This document shows, one piece after another, positions 35,113 to 44,453 of a stretch of 59,213 nucleotides of DNA. Each line of letters starts with the position of its first letter. Position 1 is the stretch's first letter. Made by a program: the position numbers and the translations under genes. This stretch comes from Vaginisenegalia massiliensis (GTDB lineage Bacteria > Bacillota > Bacilli > Lactobacillales > Aerococcaceae): positions 1-59,213 of the forward strand of contig NZ_UWPC01000011.1 in assembly GCF_900604935.1 (NCBI RefSeq), written 5' to 3'. The notes under the pieces are model-generated. The model ran no database searches, was not told the origin of the DNA, and saw nothing but the letters and a program-made list of their open reading frames with translations.

Positions 35113-35150
35113 AAAAGAGGTGGAGGCCACTTACCTAGTAGTCCACCCAC
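35113..35150 (-). terminator. terminator after the MATE gene
   Basis: GGTGGA / TCCACC stem with a 17-base loop followed by TCTTTTT on the minus strand. Confidence 0.5.
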
Positions 35151-35190
35151 CGCTAGGGAAAGAATCACGGTAACTTGTTGGACAATGTCA

Positions 35191-36477
35191 TTAGATTGAC
35201 TCTAAGCGGGTGAGATGCTGACGGTAGCGCCCATAAAGCACAATGGACCGTAGGCTGAGATCAATTAAGATGGCCCACCAAACACCAGCGATGCCCCACT
35301 CAAGAATGACGCCTAAGAAGTAGACTCCTAAGACTCGAACCGCCCACATTCCCACACTGGTTGAGATTAATGGCGTTTTGGTATCGCCCATTCCTTGTAA
35401 GACATTGGCCATAATGAGGCTAATCGCCACGACCGGTTGCCCAAGGGCATCAATCCGCAAGGCCGTCACCACTTGATTGAGTGCCTCAAGATCCTGCGTG
35501 AATAGGCCAGCTGCCCATGGCGCAATAAAGTATAGAATGACACCCATAAAGGTCATAAGCCCCACCCCATATTGAATACAGCGATAGGTGACAAAACGAT
35601 TCTTCTGCGGATTCCCTTCCCCCATCGCATTAGCCACCAGAACAGCCGCCGCCGATCCCAAACCGAGAGCCGGCATATAAGTAAAGGCTTCGATATTTGC
35701 CGCAATCGAGTGAGCCGCAAAGGTTTTGTTACCAATCATCACAATTAAGGAGAAGTACAAGACTTGTCCTAGACGCATGACCAAACGCTCTAAAGCCGCT
35801 GGCAAAGCCAACTGCCACACTGTTTTGTCGGCTTGCATCGCAAGCACAGATCGCCACTTAAAGGCTAAGGACGTCTGATCTAGTCGTACTTTGAGGATTA
35901 GTACACCGATAGCCCGCGAAATCACGGTTCCTAAAGCGGTTCCCAGTACACCTAATCGTGGAATGGGTCCCCAACCGAATATCAAGAGATAGTCTAGGCC
36001 AACATTAAGGAAATTAACCAAGAGACTCACTTTCATGGGTGTTAAGCTATCACCGTTGGCCCGTAAGAGCGTCCCAAGAATAGTATGATAACCCATTAAG
36101 AGTGTAAAGCCCCCGACCCAGACAAAAAATTGACTAGCTTGTGGCAAGACCTGAGCATCAGCCCCCATCAATTGCAGAAATGGTCGGGCCAAGCCCCAAG
36201 AAATGTCACCTAATACTAGACCAATCAGAGTCGTCATCTGGAGGATTTTCACTCCGTATGTTTGAGCTAACTCCACTTGTTTAGCCCCAATACGTTCTGC
36301 CACCAAAGCAGTCGCTGCGACGCCAAGAGCAATATAGACCGCCAAATAAACATTAAGAATCGTATTGGCCAAACCAACCGCCGTAACGGCGACCAAGCCA
36401 ATTTTCGCAATCATAAAGGCATCGATAAAGCCTACTAAGGTTTGTAATATATTTTCTAAAGTGGCCGGCACGGCCAA
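35191..36477 (-). CDS. MATE family efflux transporter with a damaged start
   Basis: A 428-residue member of the MATE multidrug/toxin extrusion family, with about twelve hydrophobic segments in two homologous halves (PATLENILQTLVGFIDAFMI and LPAALERLVMRLGQVLYFSLI). The natural start appears to be GTG at 36514-36516 behind AAGGAG, reading MLNKK, but codon 6 is TAA (36499-36501), after which LNQDILHLAVPATLENI continues in frame. The remaining open frame can start only at TTG 36477 without a ribosome site. So the gene may be inactive or weakly re-initiated. It follows the ABC exporter genes by under 30 bases and is probably in their operon. Confidence 0.85.
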   Translation of the reverse strand: MAVPATLENILQTLVGFIDAFMIAKIGLVAVTAVGLANTILNVYLAVYIALGVAATALVAERIGAKQVELAQTYGVKILQMTTLIGLVLGDISWGLARPFLQLMGADAQVLPQASQFFVWVGGFTLLMGYHTILGTLLRANGDSLTPMKVSLLVNFLNVGLDYLLIFGWGPIPRLGVLGTALGTVISRAIGVLILKVRLDQTSLAFKWRSVLAMQADKTVWQLALPAALERLVMRLGQVLYFSLIVMIGNKTFAAHSIAANIEAFTYMPALGLGSAAAVLVANAMGEGNPQKNRFVTYRCIQYGVGLMTFMGVILYFIAPWAAGLFTQDLEALNQVVTALRIDALGQPVVAISLIMANVLQGMGDTKTPLISTSVGMWAVRVLGVYFLGVILEWGIAGVWWAILIDLSLRSIVLYGRYRQHLTRLESI

Positions 36478-36544
36478 ATGTAAAATATCTTGATTAAGTT
36501 ATTTTTTATTTAGCACATTTAAGGCTCCTTTGTTATCAAAAGGT

Positions 36545-37315
36545 TTAGCTACGCAACCCGCGGCCTTTTTCAATTAATTGCCATGAGACTAGATACAAGC
36601 CAAAGATAAAGGCGACCAAGATTGACATGGAGATAACGACGGGTACATCTTTCGTTCCTAGAAAGCCATAACGAAATCCAGAGATCATATAGACAATCGG
36701 ATTAATTTTTGACACGGCTTGCCAGAACGGTGGCAACATACTGATGGAATAGAAGACCCCACCCAAATAGGTTAAGGGTTGGAGAACGAAGGTTGGTACA
36801 ATTGACACATCATCAAAGGATTGGGCAAAGATACCGTTGAGTAAGCCTAACAAAGAAAATAGGATAGCTGTCATCAGAAGGGTCACAACTACCATAAACC
36901 ACGAATGAACATGTAAGGGAACAAAAAATAAGGAAATCATAGTCACCAAAGTCGAGACCAAGAGGGAACGACCGACGCCACCCGCGATAAAGCCCCACAT
37001 AATAACATGAGTCGGCACGGGCGCTACTAACAATTCTTCGATATTCTTCTGGAATTTTTGTGAGAAGAAGGACGAAGCTACATTGGAATAAGATGAGGTA
37101 ATGGCTGACATCATAATCAAGCCTGGAACGATAAATTCCATGTAGGAATACCCACCCATGTCCCCAATCCGTCGACCAATTAAGTTACCAAAGATAATAA
37201 AGTATAAAGACGTGGTGATCACCGGAGGCACTAAGGTTTGAATCCATATTCGTAAATAACGGTTCGTTTCCTTATAGGCTAGACTTTTTAAAGCGGTCCA
37301 GTAGAGATTAAACAT
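36545..37315 (-). CDS. ABC-2 type transporter permease
   Basis: A 256-residue membrane subunit with six hydrophobic segments and the ABC-2 family pattern (YMEFIVPGLIMMSAITSSYSN, and PLTYLGGVFYSISMLPPFW near the end), akin to YadH-type drug exporters. It overlaps the ATPase gene by 8 bases. It is third in the ArsR-ATPase-permease-MATE cluster. Confidence 0.9.
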   Translation of the reverse strand: MFNLYWTALKSLAYKETNRYLRIWIQTLVPPVITTSLYFIIFGNLIGRRIGDMGGYSYMEFIVPGLIMMSAITSSYSNVASSFFSQKFQKNIEELLVAPVPTHVIMWGFIAGGVGRSLLVSTLVTMISLFFVPLHVHSWFMVVVTLLMTAILFSLLGLLNGIFAQSFDDVSIVPTFVLQPLTYLGGVFYSISMLPPFWQAVSKINPIVYMISGFRYGFLGTKDVPVVISMSILVAFIFGLYLVSWQLIEKGRGLRS

Positions 37316-38249
37316 GTTGGCTTTCCTCCTTGTCAGTCTGAGCTTTCTCAGTTAATTTCAAGAATAATTCTTCTAAACGATTCGTCTTATTACGCATCGA
37401 TAAGACCTTGATTCCGGCTTGACTTAAAGCCTGGAAAATCCCGTTAACCCCTTGATTGCGTTCAACCTCAACCTCTAAGGTATTCGCATCAACTAACTGT
37501 GCCTGATAACCCGGAACCTCTAGCTGGTTGACCGCTTGGTCCAAATCAAAAACAAAGGTTTCATACTGTAATTTAGCTAAAAGGGCTTTCATGGACGTGT
37601 TTTCGATAAGCTGTCCTTGTTGAATAATTCCGATATTACGACATAACATTTCTGCTTCTTCAAGATAGTGGGTGGTTAATATAATCGTCGTTCCCGCTTC
37701 ATTCAATTGACGCAAGAAATCCCACATTTGACGGCGCAACTCAATATCAACACCGGCCGTCGGTTCATCAAGAATAAGTAATTTTGGTTCGTGCATCAAG
37801 GCCCGCGCAATCATCAAGCGTCGCTTCATCCCGCCCGATAACATTCGGGCTTTTTGGTGGCGCTTGTTCCATAGATCCGATTGCTTCAAGTATTTCTCGC
37901 TACGAGCCAGAGCCTCTTTACGTGGAACACCATAGTAGCCCGCTTGGTTCACCACGATTTGTTGTACTGTTTCAAAAGGATTAAAGTTGAATTCTTGCGG
38001 TACCAGGCCAATTTGTTGTTTAGCTAATACGAGATCCGTATCGATATCGTGACCAAATACTTTCACTTGACCAGAAGTTTTGTTGACTAGGGACGTAATA
38101 ATCCCGATCGTGGTTGATTTACCTGCCCCATTCGGTCCTAATAAGGCATAGAAATCACCTTCTTCAACTTGTAAATCAATACCTTTCAAGGCCTCTACTC
38201 CGGTGGCGTATACTTTCCTTAAATTTTTAATTTCTAGAGCAAATGTCAT
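37308..38249 (-). CDS. ABC transporter ATPase
   Basis: A 313-residue ATPase of the drug-export (YadG/DrrA-like) type. Walker A is GPNGAGKST, the signature is LSGGMKRRL, Walker B is LLILDEPTAGVD, and the switch His is in TTHYLEEAE. The C-terminal 90 residues form the extra regulatory domain of this group. It partners the overlapping ABC-2 permease and follows an ArsR-type regulator by nine bases. Confidence 0.92.
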   Translation of the reverse strand: MTFALEIKNLRKVYATGVEALKGIDLQVEEGDFYALLGPNGAGKSTTIGIITSLVNKTSGQVKVFGHDIDTDLVLAKQQIGLVPQEFNFNPFETVQQIVVNQAGYYGVPRKEALARSEKYLKQSDLWNKRHQKARMLSGGMKRRLMIARALMHEPKLLILDEPTAGVDIELRRQMWDFLRQLNEAGTTIILTTHYLEEAEMLCRNIGIIQQGQLIENTSMKALLAKLQYETFVFDLDQAVNQLEVPGYQAQLVDANTLEVEVERNQGVNGIFQALSQAGIKVLSMRNKTNRLEELFLKLTEKAQTDKEESQHV

Positions 38250-38258
38250 TTTATTTTC

Positions 38259-38561
38259 TTACTCCTCTTCTAGTGATAGTTCTACAGTCTTTTCAGTCAC
38301 CATCTGATTTAATTGTTGTATCAAGTCAAAGGTCTGATCATAATTCAAAGAATAATAATGCCACTGACTTTGCTTATCAACTTGAATTAAATGTGCTTTC
38401 TCTAAAATCTTCAGATGATGTGACATGGTAGGTTGACTTAACGCAAAATGTTCCAATAGTTGGCAGGCACATAATGGTCTATCTCCTAATAATGAGATAA
38501 TTTTCAAACGCGTTGGATCCGCTAATGCTTTAAGAATCTGAGCTGTATCTTCATAATTCAT
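38259..38561 (-). CDS. ArsR/SmtB family regulator
   Basis: A 100-residue winged-helix repressor. HTH: FALSQPTMSHHLKILEKAHLI. The stretch PLCACQLLEHF places a C-x-C pair at the helix position where ArsR proteins of the ELCVCDL type bind As(III)/Sb(III), though the third cysteine is not evident, so metalloid sensing is only possible. Start at 38561 is set by GAGGTGAG. It is the first gene of the efflux cluster and probably represses it. Confidence 0.88.
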   Translation of the reverse strand: MNYEDTAQILKALADPTRLKIISLLGDRPLCACQLLEHFALSQPTMSHHLKILEKAHLIQVDKQSQWHYYSLNYDQTFDLIQQLNQMVTEKTVELSLEEE

Positions 38562-38593
38562 TTTTCTCACCTCACATTTTATCGACACTTATC

Positions 38594-38622
38594 AATATAG
38601 AAGAATATCAATCTATGGTCAA
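38594..38622 (-). promoter_or_regulatory. promoter of the ArsR efflux cluster
   Basis: TTGACC (38617-38622), 17 bases, TATATT (38594-38599) on the minus strand. Two TATCAAT copies in the spacer and around the -10 may be regulator contacts. Confidence 0.6.
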
Positions 38623-38623
38623 G

Positions 38624-38655
38624 AAAAAAAGGCCCAGACAGAGTCTGGACCTTGC
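38624..38655 (-). terminator. terminator of the LPSTG protein gene
   Basis: AAGGTCCAGAC-TCT-GTCTGGGCCTT followed by T residues on the minus strand. Confidence 0.8.
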
Positions 38656-38684
38656 TTAGGAAGAGAACGAGATTAAGAAGTTAA

Positions 38685-40067
38685 TTATTTGTTTTCACTT
38701 TTCTTCTTACCGAAGTAGAAGAGAACGCCACCTAAGACAAGAAGGGATACGATAACCACACCTAGATTTTGTGCTGCTTCACCTGTAGATGGTAATTTAG
38801 CTTTTTCACTAGTTTTATTTGCTTGTGTAGTAGCAGCGCCTTGAACTTTCACTTGTTGGAAAGCTTGTTCGTTACTCGTTGAATTTGAAGTAACATTTAA
38901 AACATCCCCTTCAGCTAATTGAATGGTACTTGGTACATTAATGGTCCATTCACCTTTAGCATTCGCATCAACAGCAACCTTATCACCCGTCTTATCAAAT
39001 TGTACTAAGACAGTTGCATTAGGAGTAGACGTTCCGCTGATTGTTTTATCGTTTACACTAACAGGGTTTACTTTAACAAAATTCTTTTGAGCTTTAGCTT
39101 CGGTTGTTGCACCATCCACTTTTTCGACAGTCGCTTCTTGATAAGCTTGTTCGTTGCTAGTTGAGTTTGAGGTTACACCAAGCACTTCACCGGCTTTAAG
39201 ACTAATTGAACTATCTAAGTTAGCTGTCCAATTACCTTGAGCATCAGCGTCCACGGTTACTTTATCACCAGTTGGTTGGTATAAAACGGTCACAGTTGCT
39301 TTAGGAGACGTTGTACCGCTGACCGATTTAGCACCTTCTACTACAGGTTTAATTGTTACTGAATGTTTTGTAGCCGGTGTTTGAGTGTCAGCTACGACCG
39401 TTATAGTCTCAGTCTTCATTTGTTGATCAGTTGAACCAGCTGTTACTTGCAAGGTTTCCCCTGCTTTAAGACTGATTGAACTTGGTAAATCAATCGACCA
39501 TTTACCACTCGCATCGGCATCTACTGTCCATTTATCACCGGTTGCTTCATAACGAACTGTTACGGTTCCTTTAGGACTGGTTGTTCCTGTTATGCTTTTA
39601 GCATTTTCTTTTACTTCATCCGTTTTGATAAAGTGATCAACATTGCCAGCTTGTGTCGTGGTGTCCGCGCCTGCGCCAATCGTTACTTCTTGATAGGTAA
39701 AATCACCTGATGGATCGCCGGCAGTCGCTTTGACGATTTCACCGTTATTTAGGCTTGTTCCTTGTGGTACGGTAACCTTCCAAGTTCCGTCAGCTGCAGT
39801 ATCCACTGTTTCTTTACTTGCATCGGCAAATTGAACGGTTACGGTTGTACCTTGAGCAGCTGTCCCTGAAACAGTCGTATCACCTTGAGCAACAGCATTG
39901 ATTGTTACTTGTTGGTTGGCTGCTTGAGCATAAACTTGTGGAAGGCCTCCCGTTAATGATCCCACATTAGGCATAGCCAAGGCTACTGGGCTTAATAAAA
40001 GCAAAGCACAAGAAGAAGCCACTTTAAACGATTGAGCTTTTGAATTCCATTTTGTTTGGTTGAACAT
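38685..40067 (-). CDS. LPSTG-anchored protein with four Ig-like repeats
   Basis: A 460-residue surface protein. A signal peptide (residues 1-48, ending near YAQA) is followed by four tandem repeats of about 85 residues (about 50-135, 143-225, 232-315 and 320-405). Each repeat has V-K/T..V..G.TS/PK.TV.V.F/Y..TGDK..VDA...G.W and ends SNSTSNEQAYQ, fitting bacterial Ig-like domains. LPSTG, a hydrophobic segment and a KKKSENK tail form the sortase signal. No glycan-binding or enzyme domain is evident; an adhesion or spacer role is inference. Confidence 0.88.
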   Translation of the reverse strand: MFNQTKWNSKAQSFKVASSCALLLLSPVALAMPNVGSLTGGLPQVYAQAANQQVTINAVAQGDTTVSGTAAQGTTVTVQFADASKETVDTAADGTWKVTVPQGTSLNNGEIVKATAGDPSGDFTYQEVTIGAGADTTTQAGNVDHFIKTDEVKENAKSITGTTSPKGTVTVRYEATGDKWTVDADASGKWSIDLPSSISLKAGETLQVTAGSTDQQMKTETITVVADTQTPATKHSVTIKPVVEGAKSVSGTTSPKATVTVLYQPTGDKVTVDADAQGNWTANLDSSISLKAGEVLGVTSNSTSNEQAYQEATVEKVDGATTEAKAQKNFVKVNPVSVNDKTISGTSTPNATVLVQFDKTGDKVAVDANAKGEWTINVPSTIQLAEGDVLNVTSNSTSNEQAFQQVKVQGAATTQANKTSEKAKLPSTGEAAQNLGVVIVSLLVLGGVLFYFGKKKSENK

Positions 40068-40361
40068 TTTACATCATCCTTTTTTATTAAAATTTGTTGT
40101 CTCATTTCTATACTCAAAGAATAACACCCGACTGTGAACTTTCATTTCGCGATTTACGAAATATCTATGAAGTTTTGGATAACACTTTTTTATAAAAAGC
40201 TTTATATAGGCTCGATTATGAATAATTAATTAAGACGCTTCGCTAACAAAAAAGAAAAGTGGATAAGAGCAAGCTTTCATACGAATTTAAGGAGACTTCA
40301 AATTGTGAATTTTTTAAAATCAACATGACATACTATTATGTTGATTATGCCCCTTTCACAC
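40068..40361. other. intergenic region with one inverted repeat
   Basis: About 300 bases without a supported gene. It holds the upstream region of the LPSTG gene (no strong promoter seen) and an inverted repeat AATCAACAT-11-ATGTTGATT at 40318-40346. A plus-strand AAGGAG (40289-40294) leads only to a 7-codon GTG frame, so no real gene is claimed. Confidence 0.5.
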
Positions 40362-40404
40362 AAAAAAAGCCTTAAGCAGACATTTCAAATGTCGGCTCAA
40401 GGCT
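40362..40404 (-). terminator. terminator of the ABC permease gene
   Basis: AGCCTTGAGC..GACATTT / AAATGTC..GCTTAAGGCT stem followed by TTTTTTT on the minus strand. Confidence 0.8.
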
Positions 40405-40408
40405 ATGA

Positions 40409-41161
40409 TTAAATGGCTTGTTTCTTCTTATAATTTGACCAGATAAGTAACAAGGCTCCTACTGCCAATAAGGAAATCGTAGTTTGGATGAGGCTACTAT
40501 AGTTGGTTAGTTTATCACGCCATATATCATAAGCGTGTTGTCCAAAGGGGGTTAGCGGAATCTGATCGGCGATTTTCTGTAAGAATGGTGGGAAATCCTC
40601 GTACCGCATCCCCATGGAGCCTGAGATAAATAAAAGGAAGAAGTAAATACACATGACCAAGCCATAGGTGGGACCAAACTTGCCAATTAAATCGGCAATT
40701 GCATGAGAAATCATCAAAAAGGCAGCTGTAAACAAATACATAAAAGCGAAGAAGATCAGCATTCCCTTAAAGTTACTAATGGTAAACCCATGTACAAAAT
40801 GCATGGTGACAAAGTAAACCAAGAAGGTCACTGAAATAACGCAGAATTGGCCCAAGACTTTGGTCACTATAAAGCGCTTATTCGAAATCCCAAACAACTT
40901 CATACGCAAGGGAATTTGCTTTTCATTCTCTTGCGCGTAGGAAGCAGCGTAACCGATAAAGCCTACACAAAGGGGAATCATCAAACTCATACTTAAAATA
41001 ATCGAATTCAACACTTCTTGCCGAATTAATTTAGGCACCTCTTCAACGACCGACGCCGGAATGATAATTCCCATAAAGATTGGAAAAATAATCCCAAATA
41101 AAGGAATAAAGAAGTTACCCAAAATATTACGAATTTCATACTTTAATAATCTAGCTTGCAT
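40409..41161 (-). CDS. ABC-2 type transporter permease
   Basis: A 250-residue membrane protein with six hydrophobic segments. Start at the ATG at 41161 behind AAGAGGTG; the longer frame reads backwards into the ATPase gene. It overlaps the end of the ATPase gene slightly, so the two are coupled. It belongs with the two-component system upstream, a layout common for peptide-antibiotic sensing and resistance modules. Confidence 0.85.
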   Translation of the reverse strand: MQARLLKYEIRNILGNFFIPLFGIIFPIFMGIIIPASVVEEVPKLIRQEVLNSIILSMSLMIPLCVGFIGYAASYAQENEKQIPLRMKLFGISNKRFIVTKVLGQFCVISVTFLVYFVTMHFVHGFTISNFKGMLIFFAFMYLFTAAFLMISHAIADLIGKFGPTYGLVMCIYFFLLFISGSMGMRYEDFPPFLQKIADQIPLTPFGQHAYDIWRDKLTNYSSLIQTTISLLAVGALLLIWSNYKKKQAI

Positions 41162-42035
41162 AAGGCACCTCTTTTCTTTGCTTATAGGCTGCTTTAGCAT
41201 TTAAGGTCATTAATTCAATATCATGACTCGTGCACTGATAATCTATTCCCGCAAGAATCAGACTTTGAATTAATTCTGATTCTTCTTGAATTGAATTGAC
41301 TGGCATGGCGATCTGATGCGATGCGGACACAATTTGAGGATGGGATTGAACGACTTGCTCATTATTCGGTGTACGATCAATCAAGACGACCCGACGACCA
41401 CAATATTTTTGGAACAAGGCTTGTTTGTCGCCATAAGCCACCACTTGACCATGATCCAATAACAAGATGATATCGACGAGTTGTTCGAGTTCTTCATAGT
41501 AGTGCGAAACCAAGCAGAATGTAGCAGAAGAATCTTGATACCAATCTTGAATCTTGGTCATGAGTTTCTGTCTAGTCTCGAAGTCCAAACCCGAAGTCAT
41601 CTCATCAAAGAAAGTAACTGGCGCCTTATGAAACAAAACCATAATTAAGGTAAAACGTTGTTTTTGACCACCCGATAGATGCTTATACTTCTTATTAAGT
41701 TGATCCTCCATTTCAAAATAGGCCACTAGTTCTCTTAAGTCAGCGTTATCCTTAAGAGTGGTTTGGAGAATGGTCTCCATGATATGACGACAAGACATCG
41801 TCTCAACGTATTCATTGAACTGTAAATGGACCGCCATTTGACTAGGCTTTAGTGTACATCTAATTTGCCCTTGATAGGGAATCAGATCAAGCAAAGCTTT
41901 AATCAAAGTTGATTTACCTGCTCCATTGCTACCAATGATGCCAATTTTTTGTCCTGGCAAAATATCAATCGGCTCTTGAATATTCAGGGCAACTTGTTGC
42001 CCATAAGTCACTTTAAGTTGATCAATATGAATCAT
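41151..42035 (-). CDS. ABC transporter ATPase
   Basis: A 294-residue ATPase. Walker A is GSNGAGKST, the signature LSGGQKQRF, Walker B VTFFDEMTSGLD and the switch His in LVSHYYEELEQ. The C-terminal 80 residues are an extra domain. It forms a unit with the permease downstream and the histidine kinase and response regulator upstream (36-base gap). Substrate unknown. Confidence 0.9.
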   Translation of the reverse strand: MIHIDQLKVTYGQQVALNIQEPIDILPGQKIGIIGSNGAGKSTLIKALLDLIPYQGQIRCTLKPSQMAVHLQFNEYVETMSCRHIMETILQTTLKDNADLRELVAYFEMEDQLNKKYKHLSGGQKQRFTLIMVLFHKAPVTFFDEMTSGLDFETRQKLMTKIQDWYQDSSATFCLVSHYYEELEQLVDIILLLDHGQVVAYGDKQALFQKYCGRRVVLIDRTPNNEQVVQSHPQIVSASHQIAMPVNSIQEESELIQSLILAGIDYQCTSHDIELMTLNAKAAYKQRKEVPYAS

Positions 42036-42071
42036 TCATCTCTTCCTCCTTTTCTATAAACTTAGTATAGT

Positions 42072-43622
42072 CTAGCCTTGTGAACTTGATTTGTGGTCAA
42101 TGTGAGCTTGATTAAAATCAAGTCGCGTTTCAACTTGACCAGGAAGATTGCGTACACTCAGATGAAAACCTAGCGTCTGACTAAATCGTTGCGCAATATA
42201 AAGACCCAAACCGCCTGATTGGAGATGACTCTTACTTGTTGTAAAAGGTTGGAAAATCGTATCCAACATCGCTTCATCAATCTGCCCATCATTTTGAATC
42301 GTTAAGACACCCTTTGCTAAGGACACCTGAATAGCCGACTGCTTCGGCGAATGCTCTACGGCATTAGCAACTAGATTGTCTATGAGTTTGATTAATAGAT
42401 CCACTTGAGTGGTGATGATTTGTTGATCTAGACTGACTTGCCAGGTTAATCCCTTAGCTTGAGCAGAAATCTGATAGGAATCAACCAAGCCAGCCAGTAA
42501 ATCATTCAAAGCCACAGGTTGAAATTCTTGATCATTAGCCGGTCGATTTAGGATGAGCAATTCATCAATCAGACGCTGTAAGGACTGAATTTGTTCCTTC
42601 AACTTAGGTAGATAAACCTCATGATCTTTAAATTTACCAATCCCATCAATCATGGAATCGATCAGTAATAAGGACGCCGCGACTGGGGTTTTAAGCTGAT
42701 GTGACGAAGCTCGCAAGAATAATTCTTGTTTATCATAAGCTACTTGTAAAGCCTGATAGGTCCGTTGCAAACTCTGATACATCTCGTCTACACTGGCAGC
42801 CAAGTCCTGAATCTCGTCTTTTGATTTCATTTGTAAAGGCGCTCTGACTTGTAACTGACTGGTTTTTAATTGTTGAGCATGAGTGGCCAAGCGTTGAATC
42901 GGTTCAATAATAGTGCGCGCAAAGAACAAGCTCGCTAATGAGGTAAATAGGACTAACGTTAATAGAATCATCGGCAAACTGCCCCAGACAACTTGTTGAA
43001 TATCATCCATCTTGGACATTGAAAAGGGGGTGTAAGATAAACGCAAACCATCCTTGGTCTGGCTAAAGCCAATTGTATTTGAATAGAGGGCCTTCTTGTC
43101 ATCAACTGAACTGACTAGTAAAACATAGTTTTTCTTGCGAATAATCTGATTTTGCTGTTTGCTATCGTCGAATTTCATCTTGCTCCGGCTTAGCTTAACC
43201 TCGAATTCCCGTTCCAACTGATTTAAAAGTTTTTGGGAGAATTCCTTCGAGCTGTAAGTAGGATCAAATTTGAAATCCGGATCGCTAAAGTCGACGGTTT
43301 TTAAATAGTTAAGAAAAGACCGCATCTGGGGATCTTTCACGACAAGAGTTAAGGTTCCATAGGCAGAGCCAATTTGTATTTCTTGCTTATCACGGGGGCA
43401 AAAGACCGTTAAAGAACCGGACATATTGGGAGCTTTGTCTACAGGAAAGCTTTTGTGTTCAAGATAGGCTTCGTGAAAAGCTTGACTGGCTTGAGTATTG
43501 GATTTAACTACATTATCTAGATAGAGATTAGGTAAGAGCCAAATTAAATAGGTCAAAATAAAAGTAGCCAAACTGAGGGTCAATACGAAACTATAGACTA
43601 AGGTCTTCTTATTTAGTTTCAT
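42072..43622 (-). CDS. sensor histidine kinase
   Basis: A 516-residue membrane kinase. Two membrane segments (about 8-30 and 218-240) frame a 185-residue extracytoplasmic sensor. Then come a HAMP domain (about 240-290), the phosphorylated histidine in RASSHQLKTPVAA and the ATP-binding domain with N box LIDNLVANAVEHS and G box SGGLGLYIA. It overlaps the response regulator gene by 14 bases. The signal is not evident. Confidence 0.92.
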   Translation of the reverse strand: MKLNKKTLVYSFVLTLSLATFILTYLIWLLPNLYLDNVVKSNTQASQAFHEAYLEHKSFPVDKAPNMSGSLTVFCPRDKQEIQIGSAYGTLTLVVKDPQMRSFLNYLKTVDFSDPDFKFDPTYSSKEFSQKLLNQLEREFEVKLSRSKMKFDDSKQQNQIIRKKNYVLLVSSVDDKKALYSNTIGFSQTKDGLRLSYTPFSMSKMDDIQQVVWGSLPMILLTLVLFTSLASLFFARTIIEPIQRLATHAQQLKTSQLQVRAPLQMKSKDEIQDLAASVDEMYQSLQRTYQALQVAYDKQELFLRASSHQLKTPVAASLLLIDSMIDGIGKFKDHEVYLPKLKEQIQSLQRLIDELLILNRPANDQEFQPVALNDLLAGLVDSYQISAQAKGLTWQVSLDQQIITTQVDLLIKLIDNLVANAVEHSPKQSAIQVSLAKGVLTIQNDGQIDEAMLDTIFQPFTTSKSHLQSGGLGLYIAQRFSQTLGFHLSVRNLPGQVETRLDFNQAHIDHKSSSQG

Positions 43623-44310
43623 AAGTCACCTCGTAACGATAACCCAAGCCAATGACTGTTTTAATGCAGGCTATCGGTAATTTCTTACGTAAATTTTTAA
43701 TGTGGGTGTCAATTATCCGATCGGTACAGATATAATCTTGGCCAAACACATGATTAATTAATTGATCGCGAGTAAAGACCTGCCCCGGATGCGCATGCAT
43801 CAACTGTAGGAGCAGAAATTCCGACAGGGTCAAGTCCAAATCTCGCCCTTGATAGGTGGCTTTATAAGCCAAATCGTCTAGCACCAAATCAGGTCTATCT
43901 GTAGCTTGTGTCGAAGACGCTGGCTCTACTGGTTTCTTACGATTGGCTGCTCTTCTTAAGACGGTCTCCACCCGTTTTAGCAGAATGAGTGGCGACACCG
44001 GCTTAATGATAAAATCATCCGCATAATGATTAAAGGCTTCAACTTGAATCTTCTCGTCGCCTAAAGCCGTTAGCATGATCACTGGACAATCATTGGCTTG
44101 CTCTTGTAAACGCTGAAGAATCTCTAAACCAGAAATATGGGGAACCATGATATCCAAAATGATTAAATCAAATTCTTGATCTTGAATGAATTGCCAGGCA
44201 ACTTGGCCATCCGCCGCTTGAGTAACTTGATAGCCCGCAATCTTTAGATACTCACTCAAAACTTCTCGGATGGTATCTTCATCTTCCATAAATAGAATGC
44301 GTTGTGTCAT
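43609..44310 (-). CDS. OmpR family response regulator
   Basis: A 233-residue regulator. The receiver domain has the phospho-acceptor Asp in LIILDIMVP and the conserved lysine in DFIIKPVSP; the winged-helix output domain ends with HIKNLRKKL and VIGLGYRYEV. First gene of the RR-HK-ATPase-permease operon, so it probably controls the transporter. A TATAAT at 44343-44348 is the likely -10. Confidence 0.93.
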   Translation of the reverse strand: MTQRILFMEDEDTIREVLSEYLKIAGYQVTQAADGQVAWQFIQDQEFDLIILDIMVPHISGLEILQRLQEQANDCPVIMLTALGDEKIQVEAFNHYADDFIIKPVSPLILLKRVETVLRRAANRKKPVEPASSTQATDRPDLVLDDLAYKATYQGRDLDLTLSEFLLLQLMHAHPGQVFTRDQLINHVFGQDYICTDRIIDTHIKNLRKKLPIACIKTVIGLGYRYEVTYETK

Positions 44311-44384
44311 TTCTCTTCCCTACTTTCTTCGATGTTAAGACTATTATACGCTATTCATGTGTGTTTGATTTGAGTTTATTTAAC

Positions 44385-44421
44385 AAAAAACCGTCTAGTT
44401 GCTCACAGGCACACTAGACGG
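44385..44421 (-). terminator. terminator of the phytase-like gene
   Basis: ACCGTCTAGT / ACTAGACGGT stem followed by TTTTTTG on the minus strand. Confidence 0.8.
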
Positions 44422-44453
44422 TATGAGGATCTTGATTCACTTAGATTCTTCTA

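Noticed and set aside
35040-35190. Small hydrophobic frame (about 20 codons, VILSLAVGGLLG-like) after the MATE gene, resembling a type I toxin
   Set aside because: No ribosome site, and the stretch is better explained by the terminator hairpin of the MATE gene.
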